A stretch of 64,000 bases of DNA from contig CAVAMJ010000006.1 of assembly GCA_963589785.1 (NCBI GenBank), forward strand, positions 73,934 to 137,933, written 5' to 3'. Of this stretch, positions 50,125-59,675 are shown piece after piece. The DNA comes from SIG603 sp963589785. GTDB taxonomy: Bacteria > Bacillota > Clostridia > Oscillospirales > Acutalibacteraceae. The first letter of the stretch is position 1, and each line of letters begins with the position of its first letter. Under the pieces are notes generated by a model. It saw nothing but the letters and a program-made list of their open reading frames with translations. It was not told the DNA's origin and ran no database searches. Both the position numbers and the translations under genes were made by a program.

Positions 50125-52311
50125 TTATTTCTTTGAGCCGTCTTTCTTTGCGTCTTTATTTTTCGGCTCTTTCATGGTAAGGGAAATTCTGCCCTTAGCC
50201 TCATCGACGGATATAACCCATGTCTTGATTATATCGCCCACTTTGAGGACGTCGCTCGGATGGCGAATGAACTTATTGCTTATCTGAGTTATGTGCACAA
50301 GTCCGTCCTGATGAACTCCGATATCGACAAATGCGCCGAAATCAGTAACATTTCTGACTGTGCCCATTATCTCCATACCGGCCTTGAGGTCTTTTATATC
50401 TTTGATATCGGAGCGAAGCATAACCTTTTCAATCTCGTCTCTCGGATCTCTTCCGGGGCGCATAAGCTCTGTCACGATATCGTCAAGAGTCGGCTCGCCT
50501 ATTCCGATTTCATCGGCTAATTTCTTTTTACCGTAAGCGTTCACCTTATCCTTTAATTCACCGAAACCGCCCTCAGGCATCTTCTTGATTGAATAACCAA
50601 CGCTCTCGAGAACCTTCTTAGCCGCCGCATAAGACTCCGGGTGAACCGCCGTGTTGTCAAGAATATTGTCAGACTCGGGCACACGCAAAAATCCAGCACA
50701 CTGCTCGAATGCTTTCGGGCCAAGCTTGCTTACCTTTTTCAGTTCGCTTCTCGATTTGAACTCGCCGTTCTCCGTGCGGTAAGCGATGATATTCTTAGCG
50801 ATTGTGTTGTTAACTCCGGCTACATTAACGAGAAGTGACGGTGAAGCGGTGTTCAAATCAACTCCGACAGAGTTAACGCAAGCCTCGACAACTCCGCCCA
50901 GTGCGCTTGAAAGCTCCTTTTGCGGCATATCATGCTGATACTGTCCTACGCCTATTGCTTTGGGGTCAATCTTAACAAGCTCTGCAAGAGGGTCCTGCAG
51001 TCGGTGAGCGATAGAAACAGCACTTCTTAAGGTGAGGTCATATTCGGGATATTCCTCAGCCGCAAGCTTTGAAGCAGAATAAACAGATGCTCCTGCCTCG
51101 CTTACTACCATATAATCAACATCGAGATTATTGTCCTTTATAAGCTTATCGGTGAAAATCTCCGTTTCCTTTGAAGCGGTTCCGTTTCCGATTGCAATGA
51201 GAGTTACTCCGTACTTCTTTATAAATCGCAGAATTTTTTCTGCCGACTCCTTCTCGCCTTTTGCCCCGTGAGTGATGTAAGCAACGCCCGTATCGAGAAC
51301 CTTACCTGTCGCATCGACAACGGCTACCTTACAGCCCGTTCTGTATCCCGGGTCAAGTCCTATGGTAACTCTGCCCTTGATGGGAGGCTGCATGAGGAGA
51401 TTTCTGAGGTTCTCTGAGAAAACCTTGATTGCATCGCTTGCAGCACGGGAAGTAAGCTCGTTTCTGACTTCTCTTTCAATTGACGGATAAATCAAGCGGC
51501 TGTATGCGTCCTCAGCGGCTTCCTCTATGCACTCACGGCACGGAGAATTTCCCTTAACATAGCTTTCGGCACAAATAGCCTTGCCTCTCTCGTCATTTAT
51601 CGCAACGCTAACCCTTAAAAAGCCTTCTTTCTCGCCTCTGTCGATAGCAAGAACTCTGTGGTTTGCAAGCTTCTTTATCGGCTCAGAAAAATCGTAGTAA
51701 TTTCTGTAAACGGAGTCCTCGTCCTTTGCCGCCTTAGCGTTGACGCTCGAATAATTCATGGCAAGATTTCTCAGTCTTCTGCGAATATCCGCATCATCGC
51801 TGATTTTCTCCGCAATGATGTCCTTTGCGCCCTGAAGTGCGTCCTCAGGGGTTTTTACGCCCTTTTCCTCATTCACATAGCTTTCTGCATAATCAATCGG
51901 ATATTTTCCGTTTCTCTTCTGCTCGAGAATCTCATTTGCAAGCGGCTCAAGTCCCTTTTCCTTTGCGACTGACGCTCTTGTCTTTCTCTTCGGTCTGAAC
52001 GGACGGTAAATATCCTCAATCTCAGAGAGAGTCTTTGCACCGTCAAGCGCCTTGCTTATTTCATCAGTTAATTTATCCTGAGCGGAAATAAGCTCTCTTG
52101 TCTCCTCACGCTTGGAGTCGAGATTGCGAAGATAAGTGAGTCTCTCGGAAATCTGACGGATAATCTGATCATCAAGTGTGCCGTGAGCCTCTTTTCTGTA
52201 TCGTGCGATAAAGGGAATTGTGTTTCCCTCGTCAATAAGCGAAATCAAATTGTCTGTCTGCCAAGTCTGAAGTGAAAACTCCTTGGCAAGCACTGCCGAA
52301 TAATTTGTCAT
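50125..52311 (-). CDS. tex: Tex family RNA-binding transcription accessory protein
   Basis: 728 residues, the usual Tex/YdcI length. An N-terminal helical region, a YqgF/RNase H-like domain (GLDPGYRTGCKVAVVDATG), a helix-hairpin-helix pair (NTASPSLLVNVAGVNNTIA) and a C-terminal S1 RNA-binding domain (GTVRNVTDFGAFVDIGVHQDG) occur in order. It binds nucleic acid and influences transcription and stress survival. The ATG at 52311 is chosen because GAGGTAACT lies just upstream and homologues start here. Promoter TTGACG, 17, TATGCT at 52343-52371. Single gene. Confidence 0.94.
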   Translation of the reverse strand: MTNYSAVLAKEFSLQTWQTDNLISLIDEGNTIPFIARYRKEAHGTLDDQIIRQISERLTYLRNLDSKREETRELISAQDKLTDEISKALDGAKTLSEIEDIYRPFRPKRKTRASVAKEKGLEPLANEILEQKRNGKYPIDYAESYVNEEKGVKTPEDALQGAKDIIAEKISDDADIRRRLRNLAMNYSSVNAKAAKDEDSVYRNYYDFSEPIKKLANHRVLAIDRGEKEGFLRVSVAINDERGKAICAESYVKGNSPCRECIEEAAEDAYSRLIYPSIEREVRNELTSRAASDAIKVFSENLRNLLMQPPIKGRVTIGLDPGYRTGCKVAVVDATGKVLDTGVAYITHGAKGEKESAEKILRFIKKYGVTLIAIGNGTASKETEIFTDKLIKDNNLDVDYMVVSEAGASVYSASKLAAEEYPEYDLTLRSAVSIAHRLQDPLAELVKIDPKAIGVGQYQHDMPQKELSSALGGVVEACVNSVGVDLNTASPSLLVNVAGVNNTIAKNIIAYRTENGEFKSRSELKKVSKLGPKAFEQCAGFLRVPESDNILDNTAVHPESYAAAKKVLESVGYSIKKMPEGGFGELKDKVNAYGKKKLADEIGIGEPTLDDIVTELMRPGRDPRDEIEKVMLRSDIKDIKDLKAGMEIMGTVRNVTDFGAFVDIGVHQDGLVHITQISNKFIRHPSDVLKVGDIIKTWVISVDEAKGRISLTMKEPKNKDAKKDGSKK

Positions 52312-52342
52312 AGTTACCTCATTTTTATTTTTGTAGAGTTTT

Positions 52343-52371
52343 AGCATAATACTTTTAGTCATTTTCGTCAA
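52343..52371 (-). promoter_or_regulatory. tex promoter
   Basis: On the - strand, TTGACG (52371-52366), 17 bases, TATGCT (52348-52343). Confidence 0.65.
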
Positions 52372-52479
52372 TAAATACTTTCCAACGGCACTTGATATTA
52401 GCAATATACGGTGATAATATTGTTGCATATGACAGTAATCAAAAGCGCTGTCTCTTTTGGGGTATTGAGGTATTGTAAT

Positions 52480-53097
52480 ATGGAAAAATCAATAAACACC
52501 GTCATTTTCGACATAGGAAATGTACTTGCTCCGTTCGGCTGGGAAGAAACCTTCGCCGAGCTTTTTGACGAAAAGACCGCCGCACGGGTTGCCGAAGCGA
52601 CCGTCCTCAACCGTAAGCTTTGGGACGAGTTCGACAGAGGCGCTCTCTCCGATGAAGAGATTATCGATTCATTTAAAAAATCTGCTCCCGACGTTGCAGA
52701 TCTGATAGAAAATGCCGTTTGGGCGATTTACAAGCGAAAAACGCCTTATGAGTACGCCGACCGCTGGATGAAAAAGCTTAAGGAACAGGGATATAAGATT
52801 TATCTTCTCTCAAACTACGGCAGAACGGCATTTAATATGTCGAAGCCGCACTTCACCTTTCTTAAGTATGTTGACGGAGGAGTTATCTCATATCAGGTAG
52901 AAATCACAAAGCCCGATGACAGAATATATATGATACTCTGCCAAAAATACGGCATAAGCCCAAATGAAGCCGTTTTCATAGACGACAACAAGGCGAACAT
53001 CGAAGCCGCCGACAGGCTTGGTTTTCACACCGTTCTTCACGAGGGTGAGAAAAGCTCTGCCGAGAAGTTCAGAACTCTTGGAATCGAGGTGGAGTGA
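52480..53097 (+). CDS. HAD family phosphatase (YihX-like)
   Basis: 205 residues, HAD-IA subfamily. Nucleophile D11 in VIFDIGNVLAPF, motif II LLSNYG, motif III lysine in ITKPDDRIY, and motif IV FIDDNKANIEAA. The DxG form of motif I is usual for the YihX/epoxide-hydrolase-N-like group, which hydrolyses sugar phosphates. The ATG at 52480 has GAGG about 9 bases upstream; the longer frame lacks a site. Its TGA overlaps the next start as TGATG, so the two genes are coupled. Confidence 0.9.
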   Translation: MEKSINTVIFDIGNVLAPFGWEETFAELFDEKTAARVAEATVLNRKLWDEFDRGALSDEEIIDSFKKSAPDVADLIENAVWAIYKRKTPYEYADRWMKKLKEQGYKIYLLSNYGRTAFNMSKPHFTFLKYVDGGVISYQVEITKPDDRIYMILCQKYGISPNEAVFIDDNKANIEAADRLGFHTVLHEGEKSSAEKFRTLGIEVE

Positions 53098-53567
53098 TGT
53101 CAAATTCGCAAAACACCAAAAAGCAAAATGCCGACTGCCGCATGAAACTTGGCGTTTCAGCCAACACATTCGAGAAAAGAATGAAAAAGCTCATGCGTGA
53201 GGACACGCTCCAAAACGAATTCAAATCGGGTGAGTTTCGAGGGAAAATCGCAGACGGAAAATTTTATATGTTCATAAGTGAGGACGGGCCGAAAAACACA
53301 ACCGACGTCATGCACGGCACCTACCGTGACGGCGAAGAAATTGTTTGGCATTACACTAAGCCGAGAGCATCGTATATTTTCTCGGGTGTAATCTCATTAA
53401 TGTTCGTGCTTGTCGCACTCTTTTTCTATTTTATCAACGGTTTTGCAGGACTTGCGTTCCTCATTCCCGTGCCGTTTATCGTTTCGCCTTGGTTTAGAAA
53501 AGGCAAGGCCGGCGACAAAGCAAAGCTTGAAAAAAAGCTGAGAGAAATCTCAAACAAGCTATCCTAA
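53097..53567 (+). CDS. Small membrane protein of unknown function
   Basis: 156 residues. A charged N-terminal cytosolic part (to about 98) with a beta-like GKIADGKFYMFISEDG is followed by two adjacent membrane helices (YIFSGVISLMFVLVALFFYF and GLAFLIPVPFIVSPWF) and a basic tail. No recognised family. Its ATG overlaps the HAD stop codon by one base, with GAGGTGG upstream, so it is made together with the HAD phosphatase and may cooperate with it. Confidence 0.65.
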   Translation: MSNSQNTKKQNADCRMKLGVSANTFEKRMKKLMREDTLQNEFKSGEFRGKIADGKFYMFISEDGPKNTTDVMHGTYRDGEEIVWHYTKPRASYIFSGVISLMFVLVALFFYFINGFAGLAFLIPVPFIVSPWFRKGKAGDKAKLEKKLREISNKLS

Positions 53568-53647
53568 ATTTTTATGCTTAATTTATTGTGATATTAGAAA
53601 TATTGAATACGTGTATATTGTAGAAAGTATATAGAAAGTGTAATTTT

Positions 53648-55039
53648 ATGGCATCTGTAAAAACCAAGTCCCATGAGATGGACATGACTCACGGTCCACT
53701 TCTCGGCAAAATCATCACCTTCGCTATCCCTGTTATGCTCTCAGGCTGTCTTCAGCTTCTATTCAATGCCGCCGACACAATAGTAGTCGGAAGATTTGCG
53801 GGCGCAACTTCCCTTGCCGCCGTCGGCTCAACGGGAGCACTCATCAACCTTGTCATCGGACTTTTCTTCGGTCTCTCAATCGGGGCGAATGTTCTTGTCG
53901 CAAGATATTACGGTGCCGGTCAAAACAAAGACCTGTCAGAAACCGTCCACACGGCTGTTATCGCATCCGTTCTTTTCGGTGTGATACTGATTTTCCTCGG
54001 TGTTGCCGTAGCTAGACCCATGCTCGAGCTTATGGGAACACCCGATGATGTTATAGATCTCTCTGTTCTCTACATGAGAATTTATTTCATCGGTATGCCG
54101 GCTATGATGCTCTATAACTATGCCGCATCAATTCTTCGTGCAATCGGCGACACCAAAAGACCGCTTTACTATCTGATAACAGCGGGCATTATTAATGTTT
54201 TGCTAAACCTCGTGCTTGTCATTGTTTTTAAGCTCGGTGTAGCCGGTGTTGCAATCGCAACAGACATTTCTCAGGTTGTTTCCGCTACCCTCACTGTTAT
54301 TTGTCTCATCAAGGACGGAGACAAGCCTTACGGACTTAGACTCAGCGAACTGAAAATCAACAAGCACAAGCTTATCGAAATGACTAAAATCGGACTTCCC
54401 GCAGGAATTCAGGGATGCGTTTTCTCGCTCTCTAACATGGTGGTTCAGTCCTCTATCAATTCCTTTGGCTCGGTCGTTATGGCGGGCAATACAGCCGCCT
54501 CCAATATCGAGGGCTTTGTCTACATGGCAATGAACTCCTTCTACCAGACCTCTATCAGCTTCACAAGCCAGAACTTCGGCGCTCAGAAATACCACCGCAT
54601 CAATAAGGTTGCGATTTACTGCCAGTGCTGCGTGGTTGTCACGGGACTCGTTCTCGGTGTCGGCGCTTACCTTGCCGCAAGACCGTTGCTCGGTATTTAT
54701 ACCGACGACGCAGAGGTTATAAGCTACGGTGTGCTTAGAATGGGTTATTGCTGTCTGCCGTATTTCATCTGCGGCATGATGGACACAATGGTCGGTATGA
54801 TAAGAGGTCTCGGCTACTCTGTTGTCACTATGCTTGTCTCAATCGGCGGCGCATGCGGCTTGAGACTCATTTGGATTTTCACCGTATTTGCACATTTTAG
54901 AACTCTTCCCGTGCTCTATATCGTTTATGTAATCACATGGACAGTGACTTTCCTTTGCCACCTCACTTGCTTCCTTGTGATAAGAAGAAAGTTCCCCAAG
55001 GAGGACTATCCCGACCCAAGCTACGACACGGCTATCTAA
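53648..55039 (+). CDS. MATE family efflux transporter
   Basis: 463 residues, 12 helices. LQLLFNAADTIVVGRFAGATSLAAVG is the hallmark of the first MatE repeat in the NorM-like branch; the second begins near GLPAGIQGCVFSLSNMVVQSS. The N-terminus MASVKTKSHEMDMTHGPLL is typical of clostridial members. Na+/H+-driven export, substrate unknown. The ribosome site is weak. Fourth MATE protein of the window. Confidence 0.93.
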   Translation: MASVKTKSHEMDMTHGPLLGKIITFAIPVMLSGCLQLLFNAADTIVVGRFAGATSLAAVGSTGALINLVIGLFFGLSIGANVLVARYYGAGQNKDLSETVHTAVIASVLFGVILIFLGVAVARPMLELMGTPDDVIDLSVLYMRIYFIGMPAMMLYNYAASILRAIGDTKRPLYYLITAGIINVLLNLVLVIVFKLGVAGVAIATDISQVVSATLTVICLIKDGDKPYGLRLSELKINKHKLIEMTKIGLPAGIQGCVFSLSNMVVQSSINSFGSVVMAGNTAASNIEGFVYMAMNSFYQTSISFTSQNFGAQKYHRINKVAIYCQCCVVVTGLVLGVGAYLAARPLLGIYTDDAEVISYGVLRMGYCCLPYFICGMMDTMVGMIRGLGYSVVTMLVSIGGACGLRLIWIFTVFAHFRTLPVLYIVYVITWTVTFLCHLTCFLVIRRKFPKEDYPDPSYDTAI

Positions 55040-55059
55040 AAGCTTAGCGGCTTCTCTCG

Positions 55060-55088
55060 TTGACAAACAGGCTTTAAGCGGCTAAAAT
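55060..55088 (+). promoter_or_regulatory. Promoter of the Mrp gene
   Basis: TTGACA (55060-55065), 17 bases, TAAAAT (55083-55088): the best -35 match in this part of the window. Confidence 0.75.
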
Positions 55089-55136
55089 GTGAGATGTATT
55101 CATTGTAAATAAAACTTAGAATAAGGAGAATTATAT

Positions 55137-55961
55137 ATGAGTGACTGCACACATGATTGCTCAAGCTGCGGCGAAAACTGCCCATCGAGACAGGAGCCGG
55201 AGAGCCTTATCGCACCGCAGAATAAAATGAGCAACGTAAAAAAAGTAATCGGTGTTGTTTCGGGAAAGGGCGGCGTAGGAAAATCCTCCGTCACCTCTAT
55301 GCTTGCCGTAACCATGCAGAGAAGAAACCGCCAAGCCGCAATTCTTGATGCCGACATCACAGGCCCGTCTATTCCGCAGTGCTTCGGTGTTCACGAGAGA
55401 GCATCAGGCTCTGAAGACGGAATTTTCCCGGCTGTAACAAAATCGGGAATCGAGCTCATGAGCATGAACCTCATCTTAAACCGTGAGACAGACCCTGTTG
55501 TTTGGAGAGGCCCTGTCATCGCCGGCGCTATCAAGCAATTCTGGTCGGATGTTATCTGGAACGAGGTTGATTATATGTTCGTTGACCTTCCTCCGGGAAC
55601 AGGCGATGTTCCGCTTACGGTTTTCCAGAGCATTCCGCTTAACGGAATCATCATCATCACTTCCCCACAGGAGCTTGTCTCCATGATAGTCTCCAAGGCA
55701 GTGGAAATGGCTAAGCTGATGAATGTTCCGGTTCTCGGTCTTGTAGAAAATTACAGCTATGTAAAATGCCCGTGCTGCGATGAAATCATCCATGTTTACG
55801 GCGAGAGTCACATTGACGAGGTTGCAGAGAAATATAACCTCAAGGTTCTCGGAAAAATCCCCATGGATCCGAAGCTTGCTTCTGCTTGCGACAAGGGTGC
55901 AATCGAGGATTTCGAGGGCAGCTGGCTCAACGATGCGGCTGACACAATAGAAAAGCTTTAA
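55137..55961 (+). CDS. Mrp/NBP35 family Fe-S cluster carrier ATPase
   Basis: 274 residues. An N-terminal cysteine cluster C4, C8, C11, C15 (as in NBP35) is followed by a deviant Walker A VSGKGGVGKSS (about 41-51), Walker B VDLPPGTGD and the subunit-bridging CPCC motif in YVKCPCCDE. Such proteins assemble [4Fe-4S] clusters and hand them to apo-enzymes in the cytosol. Having both the N-terminal cluster and CPCC is usual for anaerobic clostridial and archaeal members. AAGGAG site. Single gene. Confidence 0.94.
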   Translation: MSDCTHDCSSCGENCPSRQEPESLIAPQNKMSNVKKVIGVVSGKGGVGKSSVTSMLAVTMQRRNRQAAILDADITGPSIPQCFGVHERASGSEDGIFPAVTKSGIELMSMNLILNRETDPVVWRGPVIAGAIKQFWSDVIWNEVDYMFVDLPPGTGDVPLTVFQSIPLNGIIIITSPQELVSMIVSKAVEMAKLMNVPVLGLVENYSYVKCPCCDEIIHVYGESHIDEVAEKYNLKVLGKIPMDPKLASACDKGAIEDFEGSWLNDAADTIEKL

Positions 55962-56001
55962 TATCAACCATAAGCACAGAGTACCTCCTACTTTGTGAAA
56001 A

Positions 56002-56040
56002 AACGGCACTTGTTTTTTAGCAAGTGCCGTTGTGCTTTTT
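56002..56040. terminator. Bidirectional terminator
   Basis: AACGGCACTTG (56002-56012) pairs with CAAGTGCCGTT (56021-56031), T/A runs on both sides. Shared by the Mrp gene and the convergent TetR gene. Confidence 0.87.
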
Positions 56041-56050
56041 CTATGAATTT

Positions 56051-56614
56051 TCACATTTGAAAAGCATTCATCAGCTTTTCAAACTCCGTCATTGCTTTTT
56101 CTTCGCTGATTTTATTTCCTGACAAAAACCACCGCCTGATTAAAGACACTATTCCCCCAGCGCAGAAAGTGGCGATAACAGATGGCTCGGTGGCATATTC
56201 CTTTCCTGTTTTAACTAGGAAAGCGCAGATATTCTCGCTTATCTCCTCCGTGAAACTGTCAATCAAAATGCACGCATCGTCACTGCTCACTATACTGCTT
56301 ATAATCATCTTATGCGAATTGAAAAACTCTATGCTTCTCCTGAAGCAGTACATGCAGTATTGCTTCAGCTCATCTCCCCAGTCATTATCGGGATTTTCAT
56401 CAAGAAATTTTTTTCTCATTCGCCTCACAAAAAATCTCCAGAAATCGTATTTATCATAAAAGTGCTTGTAAAATGTGGCTCTTCTCACTACGGCACGGTC
56501 GCAAAGTTCGCTTATGCTTATGGCGTCAAAGCACTTGACTTCAAGCAGTTCCATAAGCGCATCGCAAAGTGCTTTTTGAGTTTTCTGCACACGGAGGTCG
56601 TTTTCGTTTTTCAT
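56051..56614 (-). CDS. TetR family transcriptional regulator
   Basis: 187 residues. The N-terminal TetR helix-turn-helix reads ISISELCDRAVVRRATFYKHFYDK (about 33-56); the rest is a helical ligand-binding domain of the TetR_C group with a cysteine-bearing CMYCF. It is divergent from an MMPL exporter gene 177 bases away, the typical repressor/pump pair. AGGAGAAAG site. Ligand unknown. Confidence 0.92.
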   Translation of the reverse strand: MKNENDLRVQKTQKALCDALMELLEVKCFDAISISELCDRAVVRRATFYKHFYDKYDFWRFFVRRMRKKFLDENPDNDWGDELKQYCMYCFRRSIEFFNSHKMIISSIVSSDDACILIDSFTEEISENICAFLVKTGKEYATEPSVIATFCAGGIVSLIRRWFLSGNKISEEKAMTEFEKLMNAFQM

Positions 56615-56666
56615 GGCTTTCTCCTAAATCAGACAATTTTCGCAAAATGTCAATTATTATTCATTT

Positions 56667-56680
56667 GAACAAAACTGTTC
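56667..56680. promoter_or_regulatory. Possible TetR operator
   Basis: GAACA (56667-56671), AAAC, TGTTC (56676-56680): a 5-bp palindrome in the divergent TetR/MMPL region, with similar half-sites (GTTCAAAAC) at about 56714-56722. Confidence 0.4.
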
Positions 56681-56791
56681 CTTGATTAATCTTTTCGGTT
56701 TATTTATTATATGTTCAAAACCGTACAATTGTCAATTAAATTACAATAGTTAATTTTATTTCAAGTGTAAATTAAAAAGGAAGGGAAAGTC

Positions 56792-58846
56792 ATGAGAAAA
56801 TTTTACAGTGCGGTTATCAAGCTGCGCTATGTGATTATGGCGATATTCATTGCGTTAACTGCGGTATGTGCATTCGCAAGGCAATTTGTCGCCGTAAACT
56901 ATGATATGAACGATTATCTCCCCGAGGACGCAGAATCATCTGTTGCGCTCGATATTATGGGCAAAGAATTTGACGGAGAAATACCAAACGCACGAGTTAT
57001 GGTACAAAATGTCAGCTACCGTGAGGCTCTCGAGTATAAAGAAAAGCTTGAGGCAGTCGAAGGAGTTTCATCCGTCACATGGCTTGACGACAATCTGCCG
57101 CTCGATATTCCGATTGAAATTCTCGACGAAGACACCATAAACAGCTACTACAAGGATAACAACGCTCTGTTCTCTGTTACAATATCGGAGGATTACATCA
57201 ACTCAGCAGTTCCGGCAATCAGAGAGGTTATCGGCGACGAGAATGCCATGACGGGAAACGCCGTCAGTACCGCAGTGGCAACGGAAAGCACGGTGAGTGA
57301 AATCAGCATTATTGCAACCGTTGCGGTCATTATAGTTTTTCTCATTCTCGTACTCTCGACAAGCTCATGGGTTGAGCCGATTGTGGTTATGCTCGGCTTG
57401 GGTGTCGCAATTCTCATCAATGCCGGCTCAAACATCATCTTCGGAGAAATCTCCTTTGTCACAAACTCAGCAGGAAATATTCTCCAGCTCGCCGTTTCTC
57501 TTGATTACTCTGTATTTTTGATACATCGCTTTTCAGAGTGCAAGAGAGAAACATCCGATTCAAAGCAAGCCATGGTCGAGGCTCTTTGCTCCTCCACAAG
57601 CTCAATTCTCTCAAGCGGACTCACGACGGTTATCGGCTTCCTCGCACTTTGCCTCATGCGCTTCAGAATAGGCCCCGACCTCGGCTTGGCTCTTGCAAAG
57701 GGTGTTGCAATCAGCCTTCTCACGGTTTTTCTCTTTATGCCGGGAGTTATTCTCCTCACATTCCCACTCATTGAGAAAACCACTCACAAGCCGCTTTTGC
57801 CTAATTTTATGCGTTTCGGCAAGGCTGTTCGCAAGATAAGCATTCCGCTTGTCGCAGTATTTGTCGTGCTTATAGTTCCGTCATACATGGCAAGCATAAG
57901 CAACGATTATTACTACGGTTCATCGCATATTTTCGGAGTCGGAACTCAGTACGGAGACGATACCGAAAAAATAGAGTCCATATTCGGAGAGAACGACAAC
58001 TATGTTTTGATGGTGCCAAAAGGCAACGAAACCGCCGAAAGAAACTTGGCTCTCGACCTCAAGGATACAGAAAACATCACTTCCGTTACATCTCTCACAA
58101 GCTTTTTAGGCCCGCTTGTCTCCACGGATATCTATCCGGATGCCATAGTAGATAAACTTGAATCGGAGAATTATCGCAGAATGGTGCTGACTGTTTCCGT
58201 GCCGTACGAGGGCGAAAAAACCAATGCTCTGATTGACACGATAAGAGAAACCGCCGCTAAATATTATCCTGACGAATATTATCTTGCCGGCGCAGGAGTA
58301 AGCACATATGACCTTCAAAAGACCGTCACGGCAGATATGAACAAGGTTAACCTCGTTGCTATCGGTGCTGTATTTGTGGTGCTTCTCTTCACAATGAGAT
58401 CTTTCATGCTCTCTGCTGTACTCGTTCTCACGATAGAAACCGCTATTTGGATAAATCTTTCGTTCCCGTTCATAACAGGCAATTCGCTTTTCTACATTGC
58501 CTACCTCATCATAAGTTCCATTCAGCTCGGCGCAACAGTCGACTATGCTATTCTTCTCACGGAAAGATATAAGGAAAACCGTGCTGTATACGACAAAAAA
58601 GAGAGCGTCATAAGAACAATCTCGAATGTCACGGCATCTATTCTCACATCTGCCACGGCTCTCACCGTTGTCGGATTTTTGCTTGGCAAAATTTCCACCC
58701 ACGGACTGCTCTCTCAGCTCGGCTACCTCATCGGCAGAGGAACTCTTTGCTCCCTTGCATGCGTGCTGTTCGTTCTTCCGGGACTTTTGTACCTCACGGA
58801 CAGAACATTCATCAAAAAGAAGAAAACAAGCGAAATTACTTCTTAA
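56792..58846 (+). CDS. MMPL/RND family transporter
   Basis: 684 residues, 12 helices in two halves, each with an extracellular loop of about 130 residues. The fourth-helix motifs SLDYSVFLIHRF and TVDYAILLTERY hold the proton-relay Asp-Tyr pair of MMPL proteins. Family members in Gram-positives export lipids, siderophores or drugs. Very likely controlled by the divergent TetR protein. AAGGAAGGGA site. No accessory lipoprotein or periplasmic partner is present nearby. Confidence 0.92.
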   Translation: MRKFYSAVIKLRYVIMAIFIALTAVCAFARQFVAVNYDMNDYLPEDAESSVALDIMGKEFDGEIPNARVMVQNVSYREALEYKEKLEAVEGVSSVTWLDDNLPLDIPIEILDEDTINSYYKDNNALFSVTISEDYINSAVPAIREVIGDENAMTGNAVSTAVATESTVSEISIIATVAVIIVFLILVLSTSSWVEPIVVMLGLGVAILINAGSNIIFGEISFVTNSAGNILQLAVSLDYSVFLIHRFSECKRETSDSKQAMVEALCSSTSSILSSGLTTVIGFLALCLMRFRIGPDLGLALAKGVAISLLTVFLFMPGVILLTFPLIEKTTHKPLLPNFMRFGKAVRKISIPLVAVFVVLIVPSYMASISNDYYYGSSHIFGVGTQYGDDTEKIESIFGENDNYVLMVPKGNETAERNLALDLKDTENITSVTSLTSFLGPLVSTDIYPDAIVDKLESENYRRMVLTVSVPYEGEKTNALIDTIRETAAKYYPDEYYLAGAGVSTYDLQKTVTADMNKVNLVAIGAVFVVLLFTMRSFMLSAVLVLTIETAIWINLSFPFITGNSLFYIAYLIISSIQLGATVDYAILLTERYKENRAVYDKKESVIRTISNVTASILTSATALTVVGFLLGKISTHGLLSQLGYLIGRGTLCSLACVLFVLPGLLYLTDRTFIKKKKTSEITS

Positions 58847-58876
58847 TCCCAATCACAAGTTTTTGCTTACAACTAA

Positions 58877-58912
58877 GAGAAACCGCTCCCTAAAACAAGG
58901 GGGCGGTTTCTC
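58877..58912. terminator. Hairpin between MMPL and P-loop genes
   Basis: GAGAAACCGC pairs with GCGGTTTCTC (58877-58886 with 58903-58912) with an extra CCCT/AGGG. U tails are weak, but its position between convergent genes fits a terminator. Confidence 0.6.
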
Positions 58913-58926
58913 GCATAGCTTAAAAA

Positions 58927-59412
58927 TCAAAGCGTATTCAAATACTTATATTCATCCTCACGGGATTTAAAAATCACGATGTTTTTATCGCCGTATTTTT
59001 CGAGCAATTCATAGGCTTTCGGCAGTTGGTTGTTATGAAAATCCCTTATCCAGTCCATGAATTCCTCGTCTTCTTCTATCTCAACCCACGGCATATCCTC
59101 TCGCACAGTGCCGATTCTGTTTCTCACGCCTTGAAGGCACTCCTCTGTCGGAAAATCAAAGAGAAAAACAGTATCGCATTCCTTGAGGCGCATCTCGAGA
59201 GTACGGTTATAGTTTCCGTCAAGTATCCACTCGTCAAGTGCTAAAAGCTTCTCGAGCTTCTCGTCAAATTCTTCGGTCGTGTAGGTCGTTCTGTCGGGCT
59301 TATGCCATAGCATATCGAGGTAATAAAGCGGAAGTCCCGTTTTGTCTCTTAGCATTCTAGAAAACGTGCTTTTCCCCGCACCCGAACAGCCGATAACTAT
59401 TACTTTTTTCAT
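58927..59412 (-). CDS. P-loop kinase, adenylate-kinase-like
   Basis: 161 residues. Walker A GCSGAGKST (8-16), then LPLYYLDMLWHKPDR and WILDGNYNRTLEMRLKECD, and FLFDFP as Walker B. This is the 'topology modulation/FlaR-like' adenylate-kinase-related family often found in Gram-positives; the phosphate acceptor is unknown. The ribosome site AAAGGAGAG is about 12 bases away. Single gene convergent with the MMPL gene. Confidence 0.85.
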   Translation of the reverse strand: MKKVIVIGCSGAGKSTFSRMLRDKTGLPLYYLDMLWHKPDRTTYTTEEFDEKLEKLLALDEWILDGNYNRTLEMRLKECDTVFLFDFPTEECLQGVRNRIGTVREDMPWVEIEEDEEFMDWIRDFHNNQLPKAYELLEKYGDKNIVIFKSREDEYKYLNTL

Positions 59413-59561
59413 TTCTCTTTTACTCTCCTTTCGCTTTGGGAAAATGGTTTTATTTTGATAGGGCTTGTGATTTTATCACAGCCGAAATAATTTGTCAATC
59501 GTGATTTTTTGTAAAGATTGATATTTTTTCGTCAAGGAATACCATTATTCATTTTAATGTG

Positions 59562-59589
59562 TTGTATTTTTGTGTAAATATGTTAGAAT
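59562..59589 (+). promoter_or_regulatory. Promoter of the SDR gene
   Basis: TTGTAT (59562-59567), 16 bases, TAGAAT (59584-59589), TGT before the -10. Confidence 0.55.
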
Positions 59590-59675
59590 ATAGCAAAGGT
59601 GTTTCGGATTTAGAACTAAAAAAAGCTCTAACTCGAATATTTTTAAGAAATCAATATCAAAAGGAGCGTATAATT

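Noticed and set aside
55476..56054. 192-codon open frame on the - strand
   Set aside because: Mostly antisense to the Mrp gene, crosses its terminator, and has no recognisable motif.
58106..58852. 248-codon open frame on the - strand
   Set aside because: Antisense to the MMPL gene, Cys/Arg/Ser-rich translation with no family features.
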